A stretch of DNA of 7,710 bases. It comes from Campylobacterales bacterium (GTDB lineage: Bacteria; Campylobacterota; Campylobacteria; Campylobacterales; QNZT01). Every line of letters begins with the position of its first letter. Positions within the stretch are counted from its first letter, which is position 1. This document shows positions 1-6,550 of this stretch, piece by piece. The notes beneath the pieces are model-generated. The model was not told where the DNA came from, ran no database searches, and was given only the letters and a program-made list of their open reading frames with translations. Both the position numbers and the translations under genes were made by a program. Location of the stretch: positions 1-7,710 of the forward strand of contig JALWRO010000086.1 in assembly GCA_027080605.1 (NCBI GenBank), in the 5' to 3' direction.

Positions 1-337
1 GATAATCCGCACCGGTAATCTCCCAGCCGTTTTTCCCGGTAAATCCTGTTTTGGGATCGTTATCGGCATCAATAAAGAACTGAAAATGGGCGACTTCCTT
101 CGGTAAACCAGCCCAAAAAATATAGCTCAAATTATATGCGCCGCTCTTGCTTTTATCTCTTCTGACTTCAACGTCCCATGACCAGTCTTTCTCCAGACTT
201 ACCGCCCTTCCCAGCGCACGTGTATCGTGCGGCTGTTTGACTGTTCCCGGATCTTTTTGCTTTAACCCGGTGCTGCCGCATCCGCCGTACAACAAAGCCG
301 CCAGGGCAACCAAACCTGTCATCATCGGTTTTTTCAT
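1..337 (-). CDS. Putative lipoprotein, N-terminal part (gene runs off the window start)
   Basis: Read leftward from the ATG at 337, 112 codons stay open to the window edge, so the C-terminus is missing. The start has a good ribosome site (AAGGAG, five bases before the ATG). Residues 1-19 form a lysine-led hydrophobic signal peptide followed by Cys20 in the context L-Y-G-G-C, a slightly imperfect lipobox. Residue +2 is Gly, which is compatible with outer-membrane sorting. The mature part has an aromatic beta-rich stretch (residues 52-90) leading into an acidic D-A-D-N-D-P-K-T-G-F motif (about 90-99) and then a G-A-D-Y run at the truncated end. That pattern resembles extracellular beta-sandwich domains with a calcium-like Asp cluster, but I do not recognise a family. 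It is divergent from the lipase gene and shares its upstream region. I am confident that it is a gene and fairly confident that it is a lipoprotein; its function is unknown. Confidence 0.75.
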   Translation of the reverse strand, partial: MKKPMMTGLVALAALLYGGCGSTGLKQKDPGTVKQPHDTRALGRAVSLEKDWSWDVEVRRDKSKSGAYNLSYIFWAGLPKEVAHFQFFIDADNDPKTGFTGKNGWEITGADY

Positions 338-374
338 ATGCTCTCCTTAAAATTTTATATCCTTATATCGGTTC

Positions 375-380
375 ATTTTA
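375..380 (-). promoter_or_regulatory. Candidate -10 box for the leftward lipoprotein gene
   Basis: On the minus strand this reads TAAAAT, 37 bases before the ATG at 337, inside an A/T-rich tract. No convincing -35 hexamer lies at the usual distance. Campylobacterota sigma-70 promoters often lack one, so this is only a plausible candidate. The TATAAA nearer the gene sits too close to the ribosome site to be a likely -10 box. Confidence 0.3.
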
Positions 381-441
381 CCTTTCTTTGAATAAAAAAA
401 TATTTTTGACAGCAAGTTTATGTTTTTAAAGTAGATTTACC

Positions 442-447
442 TATAAT
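442..447 (+). promoter_or_regulatory. Candidate -10 box for the lipase-fadL unit
   Basis: A perfect TATAAT lies 29 bases upstream of the lipase start codon in the 139-bp divergent spacer. A TTGACA occurs at 406-411, but the gap of 30 bases is too long for a normal -35/-10 pair. That hexamer may therefore be incidental or belong to a second, weaker promoter. The spacer is A/T-rich throughout. A ribosome site AAGGAGG follows at 466-472. Confidence 0.5.
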
Positions 448-476
448 TTTATAAGCTAAAATAATAAGGAGGCTAT

Positions 477-1790
477 ATGGTAAAAGGAGTAAAGCTTACA
501 CTCGTTTCGGGTGTCATCGCGCTGACACTGCTCAGTGGATGCGGAGGCTATGACAATGAAAACAACAATGTTGTCGGATCAAATCTGATTCTGACACAGG
601 ATACATTCAAGCCGGTTGTGGATGTGCCCAAAGCAGCGATTCAAGCAGGGCTTGACGCACAGGGAGGCGGTCAGCAGGCGCTGCTCGGCGTCAAATCCTA
701 CAAAATCGATTACAAAACCAAAGACGCGCACGGCAAAGAGATTATCGCGTCGGGACTCATTACTGTTCCGGCAATCAGTAAACAATTCATGGATGCATAC
801 AAACAACAGACCGGAAGTGATTTTTCACTCTCGATCGTTTCCGATCAGCACGGTACTATCTTTACCAAAGCGGAAGCGCCGACAGCGGAAGCGCTTGCCA
901 CCCACCGACCCAATGTACTTGCCACCGCATTCAGCGGTGTTGCAGGTTTCATGACGGTACAACCGGACTATCCCGGCTACGGCGATTCCAACGTCTCGCA
1001 TCCTTTCATACTCGAAAAACCGCTGGCAAATAGCACGGTGGATATGATCGAAGCGGCTATCGCATTTGCCAATAAAGCGGGACTTCCGATCAACGGTCAG
1101 GTATTTCTCTCCGGTTATTCCGAAGGCGGCTATGCAACGATGGCTGCGGCAAAAGAGATTCAGGAGCATCATCCCGAAATTCATCTGATGGCAGTCGCAC
1201 CGATGGCAGGACCGTACGATCTCGAAAAGATCGGTCTGGGCGTTTTCTCTCAGCCTGTCATGGCATTTCCACCCTATCTGGCATATGTCATCAAAGCATA
1301 CAGCGATACGTATGAAGATGTGAATCTTTCGGATATAATCGTCGATCAGTACGTTCCTGTCGTCAACACCATTTTTGACGGCGAGCACAACGCGACGGTT
1401 GCGTATGTTTCCCTGCCCAATATGCTCAGCGGAAATCCTGCCGACCAGGCGCCGGATAAACTTTTTAAAGCTGCTTTCATGAGCGATTACCAAAATGATC
1501 CCAATGATCCGCTTCGCAAACATTTTGTTGAAAATTCACCCATAGACTGGAAACCTGCCGTACCGATGAAACTGCTGCACTGCACCAACGATGAGATTAT
1601 CCCCTATGCAATGAGCCAGCTAGCCTATCAGTCATTTATCCAACAGGGGTCGACCACGGTTGAACTGGTACCCATCGACGGTGTAACCGCCGATCCTGCC
1701 AAACATGAAACCGTACACGGTGATTGTGCACAGGCTGCCTACAGTCAGGTAATCCCATGGTTTGACAAAATCCGCAAAGGAGAAAAATAA
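477..1790 (+). CDS. Lipoprotein alpha/beta hydrolase, secretory-lipase type (putative lipase/lysophospholipase)
   Basis: The 437-residue product starts with a lipoprotein signal: a hydrophobic segment at 7-20 and the clean lipobox L-S-G-C at Cys22. Gly follows at +2, so outer-membrane sorting is likely. The body is an alpha/beta hydrolase. A P-D-Y-P-G-Y-G-D motif lies at about 163-170, the nucleophile elbow G-Y-S-E-G-G at 213-218 makes Ser215 the likely nucleophile, and Asp372 in C-T-N-D-E and His414 in H-G-D-C complete a probable triad. Cys369 and Cys417 flank the acid and the base and could form a disulfide. The layout fits secretory lipases and related serine esterases. The start is supported by AAGGAGG four bases upstream. 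It overlaps the following fadL-like gene by one base, which suggests translational coupling. From family knowledge it should cleave acyl esters at the cell surface or in the periplasm; triglyceride, lysophospholipid or another ester cannot be decided here. A peptidase of the same fold is less likely given the neighbour. Confidence 0.88.
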   Translation: MVKGVKLTLVSGVIALTLLSGCGGYDNENNNVVGSNLILTQDTFKPVVDVPKAAIQAGLDAQGGGQQALLGVKSYKIDYKTKDAHGKEIIASGLITVPAISKQFMDAYKQQTGSDFSLSIVSDQHGTIFTKAEAPTAEALATHRPNVLATAFSGVAGFMTVQPDYPGYGDSNVSHPFILEKPLANSTVDMIEAAIAFANKAGLPINGQVFLSGYSEGGYATMAAAKEIQEHHPEIHLMAVAPMAGPYDLEKIGLGVFSQPVMAFPPYLAYVIKAYSDTYEDVNLSDIIVDQYVPVVNTIFDGEHNATVAYVSLPNMLSGNPADQAPDKLFKAAFMSDYQNDPNDPLRKHFVENSPIDWKPAVPMKLLHCTNDEIIPYAMSQLAYQSFIQQGSTTVELVPIDGVTADPAKHETVHGDCAQAAYSQVIPWFDKIRKGEK

Positions 1791-3019
1791 TGAAAAAAAT
1801 TGTGACACTTTCCCTCTTCGGCGCCACAGCCCTGCTCGCCAGCGCCTACCGTTTGCCGGAATCTTCCGTCCACTCGACGGCACTCAGCGGCGCGTATGTC
1901 GCCAACGCCCACGGTGCGGATGCCACCTACTACAACCCGGCAAATATGGCATTCAACGCCAACCGCAATCAGATCGAAGGCGCGCTGACCTACATCAACC
2001 TCTCTGAAATCAAATATACCGACAAAAGAGGCGCCCTTTTCAGCGGGCATACAGAAGAGGAAAACCTGCTTGCCCCTTCCCTCTTCTTCAGTTCAAAAGC
2101 GTATGACGGTTTTCGTTTCGGTATGTCGGTCAATGTACCCGGCGGGCTTTCCAAAAAGTGGAAGAGTCCCTATCAGGAACTTTTTGCCAAAGAGTTTACC
2201 CTCAAAATCATCGAATTTGCTCCCTCCGTTGCCTACAAAGTGAGCGATCAGTTTGCCGTCGGTGCCGGTGTCCGTGTCGTCTACAGTGAAGGTATCGTCA
2301 AAAGCGACGGTATGCCCATTACCGTACAGTCAGGCGGTGCAGTCAACAAACCTGCCGCCAGAGATATGGAAGCCGACACCATCGAGTACGGCTACAATCT
2401 GGCACTGACCTACAAACCTCTGGAAAATCTGAACATCGCAGCAACCTACCGCTCCAACGTCAACCTCAATCATGAAGGAAATGCAGAGCTCTATCTCAGT
2501 GGCACCAAACTCTATGACGGCGGCGCCAGTGTCGAAGTGCCACTGCCTGCCGTTGCATCACTGGCATTTTCGTACAATTACAACGCAACAACTGTGGAGC
2601 TGGAGTGGGACAGAACATTCTGGTCAGAGTACAAAGCACTTGACTTTCAGTTTAAAGACAGTGTACCCGCGGCTTTGCAGGCAGCTTACGACGCACCGCA
2701 GCCGCGTGAGTGGGATGATACAGACGCATACCGCATCGGTATTACCCATCAGCTCAATGACACAGTCACCCTGATGGGCGGTGTCGCACTCGACGACAAC
2801 CCTGCTCCGGACAAAAACCTGGGATTTGAACTTCCAGACTCCGACGCGACGATTGTCAGTGCCGGTATGCTCTACAAATACAACCCCAATACTACGTTCG
2901 GACTCTCCATACTCTATGACAGCAAGGACACACGCACCGTCCAAAACGATATTATGAACGGTACTTTCAAAGACGGCAGTGCGACACTTGTCACAGCCGG
3001 TGTGGCATACAACTACTAA
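1790..3019 (+). CDS. FadL/OmpP1-family outer-membrane transporter for long-chain fatty acids or other hydrophobic compounds
   Basis: The 409-residue product has a signal peptide (1-19, cleavage expected after A-S-A). The N-terminal hatch typical of FadL follows: alternating small residues and the sequence A-D-A-T-Y-Y-N-P-A-N-M at about 43-53, including the conserved N-P-A. The rest consists of amphipathic beta strands rich in Tyr, Phe and Gly. It includes a W-D-R-T-F-W-S-E-Y segment near 273-281 of the kind conserved in the family, and it ends in an aromatic residue (V-A-Y-N-Y) as the BAM complex requires. The length is near the usual 400-450 residues. The ATG shares its A with the stop codon of the lipase gene, and the ribosome site AAGGAG (1777-1782, spacing 7) lies inside that gene. 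FadL proteins move hydrophobic molecules from the outer surface into the periplasm by lateral diffusion. The lipase upstream suggests that its products are the cargo. Aromatic hydrocarbons (TodX/XylN-type) remain possible. Confidence 0.92.
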   Translation: MKKIVTLSLFGATALLASAYRLPESSVHSTALSGAYVANAHGADATYYNPANMAFNANRNQIEGALTYINLSEIKYTDKRGALFSGHTEEENLLAPSLFFSSKAYDGFRFGMSVNVPGGLSKKWKSPYQELFAKEFTLKIIEFAPSVAYKVSDQFAVGAGVRVVYSEGIVKSDGMPITVQSGGAVNKPAARDMEADTIEYGYNLALTYKPLENLNIAATYRSNVNLNHEGNAELYLSGTKLYDGGASVEVPLPAVASLAFSYNYNATTVELEWDRTFWSEYKALDFQFKDSVPAALQAAYDAPQPREWDDTDAYRIGITHQLNDTVTLMGGVALDDNPAPDKNLGFELPDSDATIVSAGMLYKYNPNTTFGLSILYDSKDTRTVQNDIMNGTFKDGSATLVTAGVAYNY

Positions 3020-3027
3020 CACTTCAT

Positions 3028-3047
3028 GAAGAGGCTTTTGCCTCTTC
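3028..3047. terminator. Stem-loop between convergent units, possible bidirectional terminator
   Basis: A perfect 8-bp stem GAAGAGGC / GCCTCTTC closes a TTTT loop. It starts 9 bases after the fadL-like stop codon and ends 2 bases before the stop codon of the convergent secretin gene. Neither side is followed by a strong T-tract, so it is a weak intrinsic terminator or a transcript-end stabiliser. It is the only stem-loop I noticed in the 30-bp junction. Confidence 0.5.
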
Positions 3048-3049
3048 TT

Positions 3050-5248
3050 CTACAAAAGACGTTTGCTTTGTTTCTTTGCGAAATTCTGTTCAAACAGATA
3101 GAGTTTGCCCAACTCCTCTTTCAGTTCTGAAAGATCTGTACTTTTGTTGACGATATATGGTGTCAGAATCAGCACCAGTGTCGTTCTTTCACGATCAACA
3201 TCTTCCCGCTCAAAAAGTTTTCCAAACAGCGGAATATTTCGCAAAACAGGCACACCGCTTCTGTTTTTGCTCTCTTTTTCCCGTGCCATGCCCCCGATGA
3301 TGACCGATTCCCCGTTTTTGACGATAGCCGATGTTTTGACGACCCGCTTGGTGGTTTTGGGCAAGCCGACCATACTTCCGGGTAAAATATCTTCCGAAGT
3401 GATCTTGATACCCAGTGTCACCTTGTTATCCGAAGAGATACGCGGCAAAATATCCAGCGTCAGTCCGATATCTTCTCTGCTGTAGGTATTTCTGCTCAAA
3501 TCGGTTGTCGAAGTCGCGACACTGCTCTGTGATACGACAGAGATTGTTTTCCCCACATAGATCGAAGAGGCTTCGTTGTTGATACACAATATAGACGGTT
3601 CGGAGATGATATCGGCTGCGGCATTTTCGCTCAGTAGTGAAACCGCCGCTCCGAGTGCCAGAATTTTTGAGACATTGGGGAGTTTGATGCCCAGATTTCC
3701 GGCAATGTTCACTGCCGTTTTCGGATCATTCAGCCCCAGCCTAGAACTGAGTGCATAGAGCCCTGAACTGTTGGAAACACCACCGAGAATACCGTACTGC
3801 ATGCCTATCTGGGACGCTTTTTTGTCATTGATTTCCAAAATACGCGCTTTGACATAGACCTGTTTACGTTCGATATCCAGCTTTTTGATAATGCGTTTAA
3901 GTACCTGTCGCTCTTTTTTCGTACCGAACAGCATCACCGCATTTAAATGTTTGTCGTATGTGATCTTGACCGATGCCGCCTTTCCCGTTTTGACCCGATG
4001 CTTTACCGTCACTTTGATCTTGTTATCGGCACTCTTTTTCGCTTTTGTCGTATTGCCGGAAAACTCTTCCGACATATTTTCAACATTTTTGCTGAAATCT
4101 TCGCTTGAAACCAGTTCATTGAGCAGATTCGCCACTTCCGCGGCATCGGTATTTTTGATGACGACCATTTCAATCTCTTTGTTTTTCTGGTCGGCGGAAC
4201 GGTCAAACGCTTTGATCGCAGGATAGATTTTGCGAATACTTTGCGGGTCACCGACCGCCACAATACTGTTCGCGCTGCTGCTCTGAATGAGTGTCACCTG
4301 CTGCGATTTCGGATAAGAGGAGAAATAGGAACGTACCATGCGGGAAATTTTACTGAACGCTTCATCTACCGGGCTGTTTCGGAACGGTATAAAACGGATA
4401 TTTTTGGCACTCTTTCCGGCATTGAGCGCATCGACAATCTCTCTGATTGCACGTATATTTTCCGGAAAATCGGTTACGATGATACTGTTGGTTTCATTGG
4501 AAACGCTGATTTTACCCGACTTGCTGACCAGTGAATTGGCCTGCTTCATAACATCGAGTGCTTTGAGTGTTTTCAGAGGTAAAATTGCAGTTTGTATCTG
4601 ATCGATTCCGTTTTTGTCCGATATTACCGGACCGCTTTTAAGCGCTTTCTGACGATTGACAATTTTCAGATACCCCTGTCCGTTGTCGATGAGCGTCAGT
4701 TTTTTCGATGCCAGCACCTGATTGAGCAGCGGAAGCAGTTTACTTTTTGGAATGGGCTTGTTACCGATAAAATTGACATTGCCTTCGATCTTCTCCGTTA
4801 CCAGAATGTTTTTACCGGTAATCTTCGAAACCATATGAATAAAATCCATTATCGACAAGTCTGAAAAATTGATAGTCACCGTCTCTTCCGGTGTCGTTTT
4901 TGGTCTATTGCGTTTTGTATGGTGTTTCTGCTTCATGAGATGTACCACCGGTACCGCATGGATATAGGCAGAAGGATAAATACGCTGCACGCGCCTGAGA
5001 ATTCGCTCCGCCTTCTCCCGGTTCTGCAATCCTGTTATCCCCGCACGCCATTTCCATACAGGATGCCCCGAAGGAACAATCGCAATCTGTGAAACAGGTA
5101 AGACACGCGAAAGATTCTGTTTCAGTGCAGACACTATCGGGGCTAATCTCACTTTGTCTCTCGATGCCGCCACCAGTACCTGATAGTCGGCATATATCAG
5201 GCTATGACAAAACAACAACAGTATCGTGACGTATACACTTCGCTTCAT
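3050..5248 (-). CDS. Secretin of GspD/PilQ family (type II secretion / type IV pilus / competence outer-membrane pore)
   Basis: The 732-residue product has a signal peptide (1-20, cleavage after I-Y-A). Residues 21-105 form a SPOR-like region (W-R-A-G-I-T-G-L-Q-N-R-E-K-A-E near 68-81). Next come N0 at about 123-197 (I-N-F-S-D-L-S-I-M-D-F), N1 at about 218-278, N2 at about 284-350, and N3 at about 357-461. N3 is interrupted at about 383-425 by a polar Lys/Ser/Glu-rich insertion. The secretin core spans about 463-702, with S-E-P-S-I-L near 549-554, G-L-T-L-D-I-L-P-R-I at 595-604 and the hallmark V-P-V-L-R-N-I-P-L-F-G-K-L-F at 666-679. A short basic tail follows. Secretins assemble as large outer-membrane rings through which pseudopili, substrates or DNA pass. 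The ATG overlaps the GspC-like stop codon (ATGA, 4 bases), with GAGG 7 bases upstream. It is the last gene of the operon. Family membership is certain; whether the machine secretes proteins, builds pili or imports DNA (as CtsD does in Campylobacter jejuni) cannot be told here. Confidence 0.95.
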   Translation of the reverse strand: MKRSVYVTILLLFCHSLIYADYQVLVAASRDKVRLAPIVSALKQNLSRVLPVSQIAIVPSGHPVWKWRAGITGLQNREKAERILRRVQRIYPSAYIHAVPVVHLMKQKHHTKRNRPKTTPEETVTINFSDLSIMDFIHMVSKITGKNILVTEKIEGNVNFIGNKPIPKSKLLPLLNQVLASKKLTLIDNGQGYLKIVNRQKALKSGPVISDKNGIDQIQTAILPLKTLKALDVMKQANSLVSKSGKISVSNETNSIIVTDFPENIRAIREIVDALNAGKSAKNIRFIPFRNSPVDEAFSKISRMVRSYFSSYPKSQQVTLIQSSSANSIVAVGDPQSIRKIYPAIKAFDRSADQKNKEIEMVVIKNTDAAEVANLLNELVSSEDFSKNVENMSEEFSGNTTKAKKSADNKIKVTVKHRVKTGKAASVKITYDKHLNAVMLFGTKKERQVLKRIIKKLDIERKQVYVKARILEINDKKASQIGMQYGILGGVSNSSGLYALSSRLGLNDPKTAVNIAGNLGIKLPNVSKILALGAAVSLLSENAAADIISEPSILCINNEASSIYVGKTISVVSQSSVATSTTDLSRNTYSREDIGLTLDILPRISSDNKVTLGIKITSEDILPGSMVGLPKTTKRVVKTSAIVKNGESVIIGGMAREKESKNRSGVPVLRNIPLFGKLFEREDVDRERTTLVLILTPYIVNKSTDLSELKEELGKLYLFEQNFAKKQSKRLL

Positions 5249-5682
5249 TCTTCAACCTCTTTTTTATATCCTGCCAGTGTCACTTCGTAAACAGTTCCTT
5301 TTTTTCTGAAATAGACACGGTGTTTGTCCAGTTTGATCAACAGATACCCTTTATAACGCTGATGCAGATCGAGAAATTTGCTTTTGCCACCCTCGTCGAT
5401 GATGACAAAACCGCTGTCACCACTTTTATAGATCCCGGTTATTCTGATATTTTTCAAACTGACCGACGGCATCGTATGCATATCTCTATTGCTACCCGCA
5501 AAAAATTTACCGGACAGATGTCTGACACGGGGAAACGCTTCATTTTCCAATGATGTTGCCGCAAAAGGAGGCAGGACAGGCAGAAAAAACCCAAGAAGCA
5601 GCCAAACTATCTTTGCCGCGAGCAATCCTCCCAGTCCGTACCATAAATATTGACCATATGTTTTACTAATAGTTTGCAACAA
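5245..5682 (-). CDS. GspC-like inner-membrane protein with HR domain
   Basis: The 145-residue product has one transmembrane segment (about 14-36), a short linker, and a beta-rich domain (about 76-137). That domain reads I-T-G-I-Y-K-S-G-D-S-G-F-V-I-I-D, later K-F-L-D-L-H and H-R-V-Y-F-R-K-K-G-T-V-Y-E-V-T-L, which is the pattern of the GspC/PilP homology-region (HR) domain. In type II systems that domain binds the secretin N0 domain, and the secretin is the next gene. Classical GspC is about 270-300 residues with a C-terminal PDZ or coiled coil; that half is absent. The start is TTG (5680-5682), chosen because AAAAAGG (5691-5697) lies 8 bases upstream and because the next Met (about residue 68) would remove the membrane anchor. 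It overlaps the upstream gene by 17 bases. PilP is the alternative name, but PilP is usually a lipoprotein and no lipobox is seen here. It may correspond to CtsR of Campylobacter by position next to the secretin, which is an inference. Confidence 0.8.
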   Translation of the reverse strand: MLQTISKTYGQYLWYGLGGLLAAKIVWLLLGFFLPVLPPFAATSLENEAFPRVRHLSGKFFAGSNRDMHTMPSVSLKNIRITGIYKSGDSGFVIIDEGGKSKFLDLHQRYKGYLLIKLDKHRVYFRKKGTVYEVTLAGYKKEVEE

Positions 5683-6160
5683 AACGGTATCCTTTTTTCA
5701 CTCTGACCACTTTGCCGTAGTTTCGCAGCCGGCGTACAACTTTTTTCTCATCCGGAAGTAACGCGGTAACGGTATGTTTGAACATATCTATATGACCGCG
5801 GATGCGTCCAGACGATCCCTCTGCAGAAAATGTACATATCCACGGCTTGTAAAAGAGCGTCTGACAATGCAGTCTGTCGAAATGTATACGTTTCCAGACG
5901 ATATTTTCAGCATCTATACGGTTAAAAAACAGCAGCGGCAATATCTCAATTTTCTCTATATCGGCAATTTTCTCTTTTTTTTGCAATATCTTGTTTTTGT
6001 TCAACGAGAGATGCAGTAAATATTCTGCTTGCTGCCGTGTCTCTACATGCCAGCCCCGATGATCTATTTGCTGCAAAAATGCATTCCATAGCGACGACTT
6101 CGGCATAAAACACACCAGACCGATATAGAAAAACAAGATAAAGACCAATCCTTTTTTCAT
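5666..6160 (-). CDS. Small GspN-like secretion operon protein
   Basis: The 164-residue product has an N-terminal membrane segment (about 4-20) ending in Pro, then a mostly periplasmic beta-rich part. The stretch I-E-I-L-P-L-L-F-F-N-R-I-D-A-E-N-I-V-W-K (71-90), followed by a G-R-I-R-G-H-I-D segment (118-125), recalls the GspN layout of repeated beta strands around an N-x-x-W. The basic C-terminus is V-R-V-K-K-G-Y-R-F. GspN is normally near 250 residues, so this would be a reduced version, and the assignment leans heavily on its place after GspL- and GspM-like genes and before GspC. The ATG directly follows the TAG of the preceding gene (TAGATG), which implies translational coupling. Cys99 and Cys109 are close enough to pair in the periplasm. 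An unrelated lineage-specific assembly protein is a real alternative. Confidence 0.6.
   Translation of the reverse strand: MKKGLVFILFFYIGLVCFMPKSSLWNAFLQQIDHRGWHVETRQQAEYLLHLSLNKNKILQKKEKIADIEKIEILPLLFFNRIDAENIVWKRIHFDRLHCQTLFYKPWICTFSAEGSSGRIRGHIDMFKHTVTALLPDEKKVVRRLRNYGKVVRVKKGYRFVANY
5691..5697 (-). promoter_or_regulatory. Ribosome binding site that decides the TTG start of the GspC-like gene
   Basis: The minus strand reads AAAAAGG, with 8 bases before the TTG at 5682-5680. A second TTG follows at once (5679-5677) but would have a longer spacing. No ATG or GTG lies in a usable position upstream of the membrane segment, so this site and the TTG give the only start that keeps the N-terminal anchor. 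Confidence 0.6.
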
Positions 6161-6550
6161 CTACTCTACCACCATTTTCAGTGTCACCGTTCCCGGATTC
6201 AGGCGCATGACACTGCACTTTTTGATTGTCACGGGTTCGTTGCAGATCAGTCGGAAAATACGCTCAAGCAGTATTGGAGTGAGACGCTCAGAGGAAATAT
6301 GTAACGCTTTGCCCTCTCTTCGCACTTCTACATTCGAAAAAATACGCAGTTTTCTCTGTACCCGTCGTAACGTTTTGGGATTATTCCACATCTTTTGCAA
6401 CGGAACCAGCTGCCGAACATAGGTGACCTGTTGCTGATAGTAGTGTTTTTCCCTGTCCAACTGCAATCTGGCGTAAAAGTCGCCGGCAGCCAGTAAAACA
6501 ATCAAAAGCACAAGAAAAATTGCCGCAAAAATATATCGTCTATTATTCAT
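6161..6550 (-). CDS. GspM/PilO-like bitopic inner-membrane protein
   Basis: The 129-residue product has a very short basic cytoplasmic tip (M-N-N-R-R) and one transmembrane helix (about 6-23). A probable coiled coil follows (about 28-65, rich in Arg, Gln, Leu, Tyr), then a small alpha/beta domain (about 66-129) of the size and strand pattern of the ferredoxin-like fold of GspM and PilO. In those families the protein pairs with GspL/PilN in the inner-membrane platform. The ATG at 6550 is preferred because GGAG (6558-6561) lies 7 bases upstream. An in-frame GTG at 6565 would add five residues but has no such support. It overlaps the preceding gene by 8 bases. Sequence similarity alone is weak; the size, topology and operon position make the case. 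Confidence 0.65.
   Translation of the reverse strand: MNNRRYIFAAIFLVLLIVLLAAGDFYARLQLDREKHYYQQQVTYVRQLVPLQKMWNNPKTLRRVQRKLRIFSNVEVRREGKALHISSERLTPILLERIFRLICNEPVTIKKCSVMRLNPGTVTLKMVVE

Noticed and set aside
147..350. Open frame of 67 codons on the plus strand over the left lipoprotein gene
   Set aside because: It is antisense to a gene with signal peptide and ribosome site; its Pro/Ser-rich product looks like random translation.
364..371. TATATCGG in the divergent spacer, matching half of the 12-bp palindrome at 7519-7530, as a shared operator
   Set aside because: The same eight bases also occur inside the GspN-like gene near 5957, so the match is not confined to regulatory regions and is weak evidence.
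406..447. TTGACA (406-411) and TATAAT (442-447) as a standard sigma-70 promoter pair
   Set aside because: The 30-base gap is far from the usual 16-18, so the two perfect hexamers probably do not work together.
825..1523. Long open frame of 232 codons antisense to the lipase gene
   Set aside because: It lies fully inside a gene with clear family motifs. Its translation is rich in Cys, Arg and Ile with no domain, and no ribosome site supports it. It is a shadow frame.
3050..5248. Type III secretion or filamentous phage secretin
   Set aside because: The N0-N1-N2-N3 layout, the V-P-V-L-R-N-I-P-L-F-G hallmark and the GspC/L/M-like neighbours point to the type II / type IV pilus branch.
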